From: Anaerolineae bacterium
GTDB lineage: Bacteria > Chloroflexota > Anaerolineae > Promineifilales > Promineifilaceae
DNA length: 35,059 bases
NCBI GenBank assembly: GCA_007123775.1
Contig: SLGK01000329.1
Span: 1 to 35,059, forward strand
Direction of reading: 5' to 3'
Shown: positions 8,881 through 16,262 of the stretch, piece by piece
How positions within the stretch are numbered: position 1 is the stretch's first letter
Layout of the letters: each line of letters opens with the position of its first letter
Notes under the pieces: generated by a model
Database searches by the model: none
Told to the model about the DNA's origin: nothing
The model's input: the letters and a program-made list of their open reading frames with translations, nothing else
Translations under genes and position numbers: made by a program

Positions 8881-8966
8881 CGCAGTGGCGAGGTAGCGGA
8901 GTGGCGAAGTGGCGAAGCTGCCTTGCGACCCCGCCACTCCGCAACTCCGCCACTCCGCAACCCTGC
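8871..8966. repeat. Period-8 quasi-palindrome between rmlB and citrate synthase
   Basis: Left arm is six 8-base words: GCGAAGTA, GCGCAGTG, GCGAGGTA, GCGGAGTG, GCGAAGTG, GCGAAGCT (from 8872). The right arm answers with CCGCCACT, CCGCAACT, CCGCCACT, CCGCAACC after a short loop. The rmlB stop TAG (8878-8880) falls in the first word. The element ends about 18 bases before the citrate synthase start. Confidence 0.88.
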
Positions 8967-8983
8967 CCCCAAAGGAGCAACCA

Positions 8984-10117
8984 ATGAGTACAGCTAAAGG
9001 ATTAGCCGGCGTGATTGCCGCTGAATCGAGCCTGAGCCGCGTAGACGGCGAAAAGGGCGAACTAATTTACCGGGGCTATGACATCATGGACCTGGGCCAG
9101 AAAGCCTCGTTTGAAGAGGTCGTTTACCTGCTGTGGCATGGCGACCTGCCTACTGAAACCCAGTTGAACACGTTCAAAGCCGCCCTGGTAGCCCATCGCG
9201 CGCTGCCGTCGGCCGTATTGCAGATGATGCGTTCCATTCCCCACGAGGCCCACCCCATGGCCGTGCTGCGGACCGTCGTCAGCGGCCTGGCCCTGGCAGA
9301 CCTCAGCGCCGACGACATCAGCCTGGAAGGGGCGCGTAAAAAGGCGTTGATGCTGACCGGCGTCATGCCCACTATCGTGGCCGCCTGGGAGCGCATTCGT
9401 AACAACAAAGAGCCGATTGCCCCGCGCAACGACCTGGGCCACGCTGCCAACTTCCTCTACATGCTCAACGGCGAGGCGCCAATTGACGAAGCCGTGACCG
9501 CCCTGGACGCCTATCTGGTAATGCTGGCCGACCACGGTTTTAACGCCTCCACCTTTGCCGCCCGCGTCACCACTGGTACGCTGGCCGACATGTACTCGGC
9601 CATTACCACCGGCCTGGGTACGCTGAAAGGGGCCGCGCACGGCGGAGCCAATCAGGCGGCGATGGAGCAGTTTATGGACGCCGCGCGGCGGGGTGACGTC
9701 GATGCCTGGTATAAGGAGGCGCGTGAATCTGGCCGGCGCATTATGGGTATCGGCCACCGCGTTTACAAAGTGGAAGACCCGCGCGCCAAAATCCTGCGCC
9801 CGATGGCCGAGGATTTGGCCCAAAAGGGTGGCCAGGGGCAATGGTACCAGGTGGCGGCCCGTATTGAGGAGCTAACCCGTCAGGACGACTATTTTGTAGA
9901 TCGCAATCTGTATGCCAACGTCGATTATTATTCGGCCGTGGTGCTGTATATGATCGGTATTCCGGTGGACCAGTTTACCTGCCTCTTTGCCCTGAGCCGC
10001 ATTGCCGGCTGGACGGCCCACGTGCAGGAGCAGTTGGCCGACAACCGCCTTATCCGCCCCAAAGCCCAATATGTGGGGCCGGTATCGCGTGAGTTTGCGC
10101 CGCTGTCTGAGCGGTGA
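8984..10117 (+). CDS. Citrate synthase (possibly 2-methylcitrate synthase)
   Basis: Condenses acetyl-CoA with oxaloacetate at the entry of the TCA cycle. ATG 8984 is chosen: AAAGGAG sits eight bases upstream and the N-terminus MSTAKGLAGVIAAESSLSRV is canonical; a longer reading to 8909 would translate the repeat. The 377-residue length fits the short Gram-positive/archaeal type. Catalytic residues are visible as His219 (GAAHGGANQ), His258 (GIGHRVYK) and Asp314 (NVDYYSA); His184 lies in LADHGFNAST. Sequence alone does not separate citrate synthase from 2-methylcitrate synthase, and no prp genes are nearby, so citrate synthase is preferred. Appears monocistronic. Confidence 0.95.
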   Translation: MSTAKGLAGVIAAESSLSRVDGEKGELIYRGYDIMDLGQKASFEEVVYLLWHGDLPTETQLNTFKAALVAHRALPSAVLQMMRSIPHEAHPMAVLRTVVSGLALADLSADDISLEGARKKALMLTGVMPTIVAAWERIRNNKEPIAPRNDLGHAANFLYMLNGEAPIDEAVTALDAYLVMLADHGFNASTFAARVTTGTLADMYSAITTGLGTLKGAAHGGANQAAMEQFMDAARRGDVDAWYKEARESGRRIMGIGHRVYKVEDPRAKILRPMAEDLAQKGGQGQWYQVAARIEELTRQDDYFVDRNLYANVDYYSAVVLYMIGIPVDQFTCLFALSRIAGWTAHVQEQLADNRLIRPKAQYVGPVSREFAPLSER

Positions 10118-10176
10118 GAATATTGCGTATTGCGGCATGGTTAACTGCCCTCTAGCAGCCAACTTTACAAATTTTG

Positions 10177-10252
10177 GCGGAGGACCGAAGACGAAGGACG
10201 GAATTACTCTTAGCCTATCGGCCCATCGGTCCTTCGTCCTCCGTCCTCGGTC
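10177..10252. repeat. Period-7 quasi-palindrome after citrate synthase
   Basis: Left arm GGACCGAAGACGAAGGACGG (10182-10201) pairs with the right arm built of GGTCCTTC, GTCCTCC, GTCCTCG, GTC (10228-10252), with three mismatches over 20. The loop is about 26 bases. It occupies most of the gap between the citrate synthase stop and the sugar dehydrogenase start. Confidence 0.82.
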
Positions 10253-10304
10253 AGTGAGTTGTCAAGCTGACTTGAACCACACCATAATACCGAAGGGATA
10301 TTTT

Positions 10305-11633
10305 ATGCCACGAGTTTTAGTATTGTGTACACTTTTGTTCAGTTTGACGCTGTTGGCCTGTGGACGTGATGTAAGCCCCACGCCGGCCGTCACGCCGCCG
10401 ATTGGGCCAACATTTACCCCTTCAACAGGGCTTGAGACAGTGGAGCCTGTTGAACCAACAGCCACCCTGGCACCGCCAACGGTTGAGGAAGCGGAAGAAC
10501 CAACGGCCGTTCCCACCGACGAACCAGCCCCCACCCCTATCCCTACCGAAACGCCGCGAGCGGTAACGGCCGTGACCACCATTCAACTTGAGCAAATCGC
10601 CAGCGGCTACACCCGCCCCACCTTCATCACCCACGCCTTTGACGACCGGCTGTTTGTCGTTGAAGAACGCGGCCTGGTGACAATCATTCAGGATGGCGAG
10701 CGCGTGTCTACCCCCTTCCTTGACATTCAAGACCGGGTCAACAACCAGGCCAACGAGCAGGGCTTGTTCAGCATCGTCTTTCACCCCAACTACCCGCAGA
10801 CCAGCTACTTCTTCGTCAACTACACCCGCGCCGACGGCAGCAGCGTCATCAGCCGTATGAGCGTTAGCGACGACCCTAACCGGGGCGATCCGGCTACCGA
10901 ACTGGTGATGCTGGTGATAGGCCAACCCTATAACAACCACAACGGTGGCCAGATGCACTTTGGCCCAGACGGCTATCTCTACATCGGCATGGGCGACGGC
11001 GGCGCGGGCGGCGACCCGCTCAATCACGGCCAGGATGCCACCACCATGCTCGGCGCCATGCTGCGGATTGACGTCAACAGCAACAGCGAGCGCGGCTATG
11101 CCATTCCGCCCGACAATCCCTATCTGCATATTGATGAACGGCCGAATGAAATCTGGGGCATCGGTTTACGCAATCCCTGGCGTTTTAGCTTTGACCGGCT
11201 GACGGGCGACCTGTATGTGGCCGACGTGGGCCAGAGCGCGTGGGAAGAGATTCATCTGATTCCGGCCGGCACGCCCGGCGGCATCAACTTTGGCTGGAAT
11301 ATCATGGAGGGCAGGCAATGCTACCGGGGGTCGGACTGTGACCAGACCGGCCTGGACATCCCCATTTGGGACTACGACCACAGCAATGGCTGCTCCATTA
11401 CCGGTGGCTATGTCTACCGGGGCCAGGCTTACCCGGATTTGTGGGGCAACTACTTCTTCTCTGACTACTGTTCGGGCAATATCTGGGCGTTGGTGCCGCA
11501 AGATGAGGGCGAGCCGATTGTCAATCTGGTGCTGCAAAGTGGCCTCGGCCCGGCCAGCTTTGGCGAGGACGCGGCCGGTGAGGTCTACATCTCTGACCAT
11601 CGTGGCGGCGGTATCTATCGACTAACGCCTTAG
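10305..11633 (+). CDS. Secreted sugar dehydrogenase lipoprotein (GSDH/PQQ beta-propeller family)
   Basis: Start at ATG 10305, with GAAGGGAT upstream and an N-terminus that forms a lipoprotein signal peptide: MPRVLVLCTLLFSLTLLAC, lipobox LLAC, Cys19. A Thr/Pro/Glu-rich linker (about 20-90) precedes the six-bladed propeller of the glucose/sorbosone dehydrogenase family (PF07995). Diagnostic blocks are GLFSIVFHPNYP, HNGGQMHFGPDGYLYIGMGD, GIGLRNPWRFSFD and LYVADVGQSAWEEI, close to YliI-type soluble aldose dehydrogenases that oxidise sugars with PQQ. The 442 residues are normal for the family with a linker. It should be anchored on the outer face of the membrane. Substrate and cofactor loading are inferred; no pqq gene is present. 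Confidence 0.9.
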   Translation: MPRVLVLCTLLFSLTLLACGRDVSPTPAVTPPIGPTFTPSTGLETVEPVEPTATLAPPTVEEAEEPTAVPTDEPAPTPIPTETPRAVTAVTTIQLEQIASGYTRPTFITHAFDDRLFVVEERGLVTIIQDGERVSTPFLDIQDRVNNQANEQGLFSIVFHPNYPQTSYFFVNYTRADGSSVISRMSVSDDPNRGDPATELVMLVIGQPYNNHNGGQMHFGPDGYLYIGMGDGGAGGDPLNHGQDATTMLGAMLRIDVNSNSERGYAIPPDNPYLHIDERPNEIWGIGLRNPWRFSFDRLTGDLYVADVGQSAWEEIHLIPAGTPGGINFGWNIMEGRQCYRGSDCDQTGLDIPIWDYDHSNGCSITGGYVYRGQAYPDLWGNYFFSDYCSGNIWALVPQDEGEPIVNLVLQSGLGPASFGEDAAGEVYISDHRGGGIYRLTP

Positions 11634-11662
11634 CCAGGTCGCCTGGCCGCCTGGCCGCCAAA

Positions 11663-11694
11663 GGTGCGGCGCACTTCGTCAAGTGCGCCGCGCC
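11663..11694. terminator. GC-rich hairpin between convergent genes
   Basis: A 14-bp stem, GGTGCGGCGCACTT (11663-11676) against AAGTGCGCCGCGCC (11681-11694), with a CGTC loop and one imperfect pair. It lies between the sugar dehydrogenase stop and the stop of the convergent nuclease-like gene. No T-run follows, so intrinsic termination is plausible but not canonical. Just upstream, 11640-11660 has two GCCTGGCC words, an 8-base period. Confidence 0.55.
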
Positions 11695-11704
11695 TGACGG
11701 CAGC

Positions 11705-12397
11705 TTATAGTTCGACGTCTCTGGCGTAGCCGTATACTTCGATGCCTAGTTTATCGGCCGTTTCTTTGGCTTTGGGGTGGATCATAGGCGAAATAATAAG
11801 GCGGCGGGTAATCGGTCGTTGGTGCAGCCGCTCATAAAAGTCTACTTTTCTCTGAAACGCATGAACGTCTGGCTTGCTCATTGACGATTTGAGTTCACAG
11901 GCAATAATCATTCCGTTCTGAATAATCAGGTCTAGCTCAATCTGGTCCGGCCGGCCGAACACCTCACCCTTCTCATCATATTGCAGCACATTCAACACTG
12001 CCACAGGAAATGACTCTTCCAGGATGGCCTTTAGTCCATCACGGAAAGCGGCTTCAGATTGCAAGCCCCAGCGGGCACCCAGGGCGCCAATGCTGCTTTC
12101 ATGCTTGCGATTCATCTCACGTATTTCAGTCAATACATGATTGATAGTTGCCTGATTCTCATCCCATTTACGGTTTTGCTCCTCCCATTTGCGCTCTTGG
12201 GCTTCCCATTTACGCTCTTGGGCTTCCCGATCACGGCGCAATTCATCTAGAACACGGTCAAAGCGATTTTCGGTTTCCGCTTTTCCGGCAAAATGCTCCC
12301 GTGACAGACGCAACACCAACCGTTGAATATCAGCATCTTCGGCCAAAATGGTCGGCAGTTCCTGCAAAATGGTTTCTCTAATCCGCTCTTTTTCCAT
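11705..12397 (-). CDS. PD-(D/E)XK nuclease-like protein with coiled coil (DUF3782-like)
   Basis: A 230-residue protein. Residues about 40-100 are a charged coiled coil with an internal near-repeat of seven residues (EAQERKW, EAQERKW, EEQNRKW), encoded by a 21-base tandem repeat. The C-terminal half has a PD-(D/E)XK-like core: Asp156 in QIELDLII, then Glu168 and Lys170 in IIACELKSS. This is the D-x(n)-ExK arrangement of restriction/repair-type nucleases and of the DUF3782 family common in filamentous cyanobacteria and Chloroflexota. No biochemical role is established that I can name. An AAGGA ribosome site precedes ATG 12397. Monocistronic, with an extended -10 promoter upstream. Confidence 0.72.
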   Translation of the reverse strand: MEKERIRETILQELPTILAEDADIQRLVLRLSREHFAGKAETENRFDRVLDELRRDREAQERKWEAQERKWEEQNRKWDENQATINHVLTEIREMNRKHESSIGALGARWGLQSEAAFRDGLKAILEESFPVAVLNVLQYDEKGEVFGRPDQIELDLIIQNGMIIACELKSSMSKPDVHAFQRKVDFYERLHQRPITRRLIISPMIHPKAKETADKLGIEVYGYARDVEL

Positions 12398-12445
12398 TGC
12401 CCTGGTTCCTTGCTACAGAAACATGTTCATCACATAACTGTTCAC

Positions 12446-12454
12446 ATTATAGCA
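12446..12454 (-). promoter_or_regulatory. Extended -10 promoter of the nuclease-like gene
   Basis: On the minus strand TGCTATAAT is a perfect extended -10 element about 50 bases upstream of ATG 12397. The leader below it has two direct TGAACA/TGTTCA-type half-sites (12424-12446 region). No good -35 was seen. Confidence 0.45.
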
Positions 12455-12459
12455 CAGTT

Positions 12460-12601
12460 TCACAGCAGTAATCTTACTTTGATCACACCATCTTCTTCTT
12501 TAACGGGATAGCGGCGCAAACGCACGTTTTCGTCGGGGGGCCAGAGGATACGGCCGTTGCGAATGTCAAAACAGTAGCCATGATCGGGGCAGGTCAGACT
12601 G
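12460..12601 (-). pseudogene. C-terminal remnant of a Rieske [2Fe-2S] protein
   Basis: Reading the minus strand from about 12601 to the stop at 12462-12460 gives LTCPDHGYCFDIRNGRI, then LWPPDENVRLRRYPVKEEDG and VIKVRLLL. This is the second half of a Rieske ferredoxin domain: the C-P-x-H-G-Y cluster motif plus the conserved R(L)RxYPVxxEDG ending of NirD-like/Rieske ferredoxin subunits. The first C-x-H cluster motif and any start codon are missing. Immediately upstream the reading frame runs into a period-8 quasi-palindrome (12598-12685), beyond which lies an unrelated hydrolase gene. It therefore looks like a gene whose 5' half was lost, with the breakpoint at the repeat. Confidence 0.7.
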
Positions 12602-12685
12602 AAAAAAGCCAACGCAGAGACGCGGAGACGCAGAGTTGCCAGAGTGAGTTTTCCTCTGCGCCTCTGTGCCTCTGCGTTTTTTCAG
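12598..12685. repeat. Period-8 quasi-palindrome at the Rieske remnant
   Basis: Outer arms ACTGAAAAAA and TTTTTTCAGT are perfect complements. Inner arms are 8-base words: CGCAGAGA, CGCGGAGA, CGCAGAGT on the left; CCTCTGCG, CCTCTGTG, CCTCTGCG on the right. It separates the 3' end of the CocE-like gene (stop 12691-12693) from the truncated Rieske frame. Confidence 0.88.
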
Positions 12686-12690
12686 TTCAG

Positions 12691-14403
12691 TCAGATAATC
12701 GGAAGCAGCAGCGCCGACGGCCGTTGCGCGTCGTGATAAACGGTCTGATTGGCCACCAGCAAACGACGGCCGTTCAGGGGCGGTTCATCCGTGTTCAGAT
12801 GGCGGGCCACACGCGGGAAGGCGGCACTGGCCACCGTCAGCGCCAGGCGATGGCCCGGCTGAAAGCGGTAGGCGGTGGCCCCCATATCAATCTCCAGCCT
12901 GAGCCAGCCATCCGCCCCAAACGTAACGCCTTCGCGCCCCGGCCAGAGGCGCAGCAGCCCCTCACAAATATTGAGCACGCGCCCATCGGGATAGACGTCA
13001 CACAGCCGGCCCAGGAAATCGGTATGGGGCCGGTCGGACGCCACGTAAAGCTGCAAACGAACCGGCCCCAGCACGGTTAGCGGGGTCAGCAGCGGGTCGG
13101 TCTGGTAAAAAAGGAGATCGTCGCGGCGGAGCAACGGCCGTTGGTCCACCGCCCCCGCCCCACTTGTCTTCATGAGCATACCACCCAGAACCGGCGTGGG
13201 ATCGGCCGGATTGTAGCGGTAGTGGGCCGGTGGCGCGGCGGCGGGCGGCGGCGCGGCCGCCAGTTCACTACCCGTTTGCAGGTAAAAGGGGGTGGTGGTG
13301 GCCGGTGGTGGCCAGTCATCCAGATCGCACCATTCATCGGCCCCCATCAGGTAAACGCGCACCGGATTCGGCCTTAGCCCGTCCGGGTTTTGTTTGAGGT
13401 GGCGCTCATACCAGGCCAACCCTTCGCGCACGGCCGTTACCATGCCGCTCATATCCATGTGATGCCAGGGACCAACGGTGAGATACGGCCGTTTGCCGGC
13501 CGCCCGCAGCCGTTCATAGTCGGCCAACTGGTTGTGCAGAAAGATGTCGTGCCAGCCGGCAATCAGATGGGCCTCGGCCTCAACCTCACCCACGCGCCGG
13601 CCGTGGTCAATCTCGGCATAGAAGGGATCATCACGCCGGGGATGGGCCAGCCAGTCGCGGAAGAAGGGGGCCGGCTGGTCACGCACCAGTTCATCCGCCT
13701 GACCCAGCGGCAGGTGCCACTGACTCGGCTCGATCAAACGGTCCTGATAACCCGTATGCAGCATCAGGCGCAGCCGTTCCCAGGCCGAAAGGGCCTCATT
13801 GTCCAGGCTGAGGATGAGCAGCCAGCGCAGCCAGGTATCCAGTCCCATGCCTTCGGCGGCCGCCGGAACCAGGCGGGAATCGGCGATAACGGGCACAATG
13901 GCACGCAGGCCCGGCGGTTTACGCCCGGCCGCCGCCCACTGCACGTAGCCCACGTAGCTCTGGCCGAACATGCCGATCACGCCGTTGCACCAGGGCTGGG
14001 CCATGAGCCAAACGATAGTGGCTTCGCCGTCAGCCGCTTCGTCGCGGAACGGGTAGAAGGCCCCGTCGGAGTCGAAACGGCCGCGTGTGTCCTGGGCCAC
14101 GACGTGGTAGCCCTGACCGGCAAAGTAGCGACTCATTACGGCCGTTATCTGTTTGCGGTCGTAGGGGGTACGCATCAGCAGGGTGGGAAATTCGCCCTGG
14201 GCCTGGGGGAAGTAATGGTCGGCGATCAGGTTGACGCCGTCGGGCATGGGGATGGCAACGGCCGTGCGTTGGCCAACCGGGTAGCGGGGTTGGGGCAGAC
14301 CCAGCAGGCGCGCTACCAACTGTCCGCGCCGCTGAAACAGGGTCCAGCCGGCCCAGCCCAGAGTGAGCAGGGTAATGAGGGTTCGTTTTTTCATGGGTGA
14401 CAT
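12691..14403 (-). CDS. CocE/NonD family (peptidase S15-like) hydrolase
   Basis: A 570-residue alpha/beta-hydrolase of the X-Pro dipeptidyl-peptidase/cocaine esterase group. Residues 7-23 form one hydrophobic segment after MSPMKKR, so it is probably membrane-anchored or exported. The nucleophile elbow is GMFGQSYVGY (Ser149), preceded by the family block QDTRGRFDSDG (104-114). The likely acid is in GWHDIFLHNQL and the histidine in GPWHHMDM. The C-terminal third is the jelly-roll domain typical of the family (RLQLYVASD; RFQPGHRLALTV). ATG at 14403 or at 14394 (MKKRT) are both possible; neither has a strong ribosome site. Substrate (ester, amide or acyl-peptide) cannot be told. A dispersed repeat lies 28 bases upstream. 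Confidence 0.9.
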   Translation of the reverse strand: MSPMKKRTLITLLTLGWAGWTLFQRRGQLVARLLGLPQPRYPVGQRTAVAIPMPDGVNLIADHYFPQAQGEFPTLLMRTPYDRKQITAVMSRYFAGQGYHVVAQDTRGRFDSDGAFYPFRDEAADGEATIVWLMAQPWCNGVIGMFGQSYVGYVQWAAAGRKPPGLRAIVPVIADSRLVPAAAEGMGLDTWLRWLLILSLDNEALSAWERLRLMLHTGYQDRLIEPSQWHLPLGQADELVRDQPAPFFRDWLAHPRRDDPFYAEIDHGRRVGEVEAEAHLIAGWHDIFLHNQLADYERLRAAGKRPYLTVGPWHHMDMSGMVTAVREGLAWYERHLKQNPDGLRPNPVRVYLMGADEWCDLDDWPPPATTTPFYLQTGSELAAAPPPAAAPPAHYRYNPADPTPVLGGMLMKTSGAGAVDQRPLLRRDDLLFYQTDPLLTPLTVLGPVRLQLYVASDRPHTDFLGRLCDVYPDGRVLNICEGLLRLWPGREGVTFGADGWLRLEIDMGATAYRFQPGHRLALTVASAAFPRVARHLNTDEPPLNGRRLLVANQTVYHDAQRPSALLLPII

Positions 14404-14430
14404 CTGTTTGGTCCGTTCTATCCCTGGTTA

Positions 14431-14566
14431 AAATGGGTCTTCTGGATTTCGCGGGGTTTGGCGTAAAACGTAATGCGTAATGCGTAAGGTCTCTCTGGTT
14501 ACGTTTTACGTTTTACGCATTACGGCTTGTCAACCCCCTGAATTCCCAAAGAGCCGTTAAAATTTG
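14431..14566. repeat. Dispersed intergenic repeat, copy B, with period-7 hairpin core
   Basis: Starts AAATGGGTCTTCTGGATTTC, as copy A at 3903. The core 14460-14525 reads GTAAAAC, GTAATGC, GTAATGC, then GTTTTAC, GTTTTAC, GCATTAC around GTCTCTCTGG. Similarity continues into the right flank (GTCAACC, then TTCCCAAAGAGCC). Same orientation as copy A and likewise just upstream of a minus-strand gene. Confidence 0.9.
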
Positions 14567-14857
14567 TACCTGTATGGCCACACAACCGTGACCACAAGCA
14601 TAGCAAATCTACGCTTATTATACGCAACCTGCTCAATAGGGCGATTATTACCTGACGAGAAAACTGGGTTAGATGGATGGGGAACGGCCGTTGTGAGGAG
14701 ATTTGTCAATTTATTAACAGCCCACCCCACGAATGCTGCTCTAATTCCCCGGTCAAATAGCCAGATCGTTTCTCCTGTGGTAAGCTATGGTCAACTCACC
14801 GTGCGTAAATTTCTAATTGAACAATGAATCTACCAGACTTGAACCTGCCTGCGTACC
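14567..14857. other. Intergenic region upstream of the HNH gene, nothing recognised
   Basis: About 290 bases of lower GC content. A TTG-initiated 87-codon frame runs through it on the plus strand, but it has no ribosome site and resembles no family I know. One AACGGCCGTT palindrome lies at 14683-14692. It probably contains the HNH gene promoter, which I could not place. Confidence 0.4.
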
Positions 14858-15826
14858 ATGAACCAACATATCGACAAACTTACCCGTCTCAGCACCGACA
14901 AAGCCAGCGCCCGCTGGCCGGACTTTCCCCACCACCGCGCCCCCCACAAGCCGCTGCTCCTGCTGGCGGTCATGGATTTAATTGCGCAGGGCAGTTTGCC
15001 CCAGAACTTAATTGAACTCAACGCCGAATTGGGGGTGTTGTTTACCCTTTACTGGTCTACTGTTTTTCCGCCAGAATTGGGGAAACGGGGCAATATCGCG
15101 ATGCCGTTCTGGCATTTGCAAAGTGATGGCTTCTGGCACTTACAGCCCCGGCCGGGTCAGGAGGCTGTTCTAGCCGGGTCAAGCAAGGTTCACAGCATCG
15201 GCCGTTTACAAGAACTAACGTTTGGGGCCAAACTGGATGATGAACTGTACGAATGGTTGTGTACCGAAGACGGCCGTAACGAAGCCCGTACCCTTCTCCT
15301 GGCCACCTACTTTACCGCACCGGTTCGAGAGGCACTGCTGGCACAAACGGCCGTAAACATCGCCGCTTTCCGCTACAGCGAAGAAATCCTGGCCGAGGCC
15401 CACCAGACCAGCCTGATCAAAGAACGGGAAGTGGCCCCGGCCGTGCGCGACCAGGGCTTTCGCCGGGCCATTGTCAAAGCCTACGATCACCGCTGCGCCG
15501 TCTGCGGTCTCAAAATCCTGACAGCGGATGGGCATACGGCCGTAGCTGCCGCCCACATCATCCCCTGGTCCGTAAGTCACAACGACGACCCCCGCAACGG
15601 GCTGGCCCTCTGCCACCTGTGCCACTGGACCTTTGACGAAGGCTTGATTGCCTTTAGCGACAGCTATAAGACGAAATTATCGCCCCAGTTAACGGCCGTA
15701 TCCAATCTCCCCGGTTATTTACTGACTTGTGACGGCCGTAAGCTCCTCGGTCCCCAAGACGACGCCCTCTGGCCCTTCCGCGACTCCATCCGCTGGCACC
15801 GCGGTAAAGTCTTTCGCTCCCGCTAA
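14858..15826 (+). CDS. HNH endonuclease, probable phosphorothioate-dependent (McrA/SBD-like)
   Basis: A 322-residue two-domain protein. The C-terminal HNH core is clear: zinc pair C213-x2-C216 (HRCAVCG), AAHIIPWS with His233, NGLALCHLCHWTFDEGLI with Asn247, the second zinc pair Cys252 and Cys255, and His256. The N-terminal domain (about 1-160) has RAPHKPLLLLAVMDLI, the block found in restriction endonucleases of the ScoMcrA type, where it forms the sulfur-binding domain that reads phosphorothioated DNA. I therefore propose a type IV restriction enzyme; the HNH part is secure, the sulfur-recognition part is inferred. No dnd, ssp or methyltransferase gene is nearby. Start ATG 14858 lacks a strong ribosome site. 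Confidence 0.85.
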   Translation: MNQHIDKLTRLSTDKASARWPDFPHHRAPHKPLLLLAVMDLIAQGSLPQNLIELNAELGVLFTLYWSTVFPPELGKRGNIAMPFWHLQSDGFWHLQPRPGQEAVLAGSSKVHSIGRLQELTFGAKLDDELYEWLCTEDGRNEARTLLLATYFTAPVREALLAQTAVNIAAFRYSEEILAEAHQTSLIKEREVAPAVRDQGFRRAIVKAYDHRCAVCGLKILTADGHTAVAAAHIIPWSVSHNDDPRNGLALCHLCHWTFDEGLIAFSDSYKTKLSPQLTAVSNLPGYLLTCDGRKLLGPQDDALWPFRDSIRWHRGKVFRSR

Positions 15827-16262
15827 CTAGACTGTTCTTTCATGAAAAGACAAACAGAGCCGTCATCGGTTAATTGTTGCTGTGGTCATTAGAATCAGCT
15901 CTAATCTGTTGACGTAAACTTTTGTCAGGCAGCAGCCGACCAAGCTCCAACCAACCGCGCCGCAACCTGCCACCTCTGCCACATAAAACAACTTCCCCAC
16001 GTTGCGTAATGGCCAATTCTTGTATAAGATGTAGCTATCATTTTGGCCTACAAAGCAGCAACTAACCGTTACTTCACCTACAAGCAAACCCAATAACGTT
16101 ATAGGCCCGTAAACCAACAGCTTGCCGTTCTGTCACAACAACCCGGCAAGATTAGACCAACGTTCGCTGGCAGATGCGGCGCTTGACGAGTAAGAACGAT
16201 GCCTTACCGTTTCGTTTGTAGGTCAGACATTCTGTATTCGTTACTTTCACATGGAGGACAAC
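15827..16262. other. Intergenic region upstream of the subtilase gene
   Basis: About 435 bases without a convincing gene. An 84-codon minus-strand frame has atypical composition and no ribosome site. The last part carries GGAGGA directly before ATG 16263; a promoter is presumably present but no clear -35/-10 pair was found. Confidence 0.45.

Noticed and set aside
8871..8966. Possible CRISPR array from the regularly repeated words
   Set aside because: Units are 8 bases with no spacers, and no cas genes are present; the second half is the reverse complement of the first.
8909..8983. Upstream extension of citrate synthase by 25 residues
   Set aside because: It would translate the period-8 repeat (CDPATPQLRHSATLPP); AAAGGAG before ATG 8984 and the canonical N-terminus favour the shorter protein.
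10422..11129. 235-codon minus-strand frame within the sugar dehydrogenase gene
   Set aside because: Antisense shadow of a clear propeller protein; low-information composition.
14564..14827. 87-codon plus-strand frame starting with TTG
   Set aside because: Rare start without ribosome site, starts within the edge of the dispersed repeat, and no recognisable family.
15863..16117. 84-codon minus-strand frame in the gap before the subtilase
   Set aside because: Cys/Trp-rich, no ribosome site and no similarity I recognise; composition looks like non-coding DNA.
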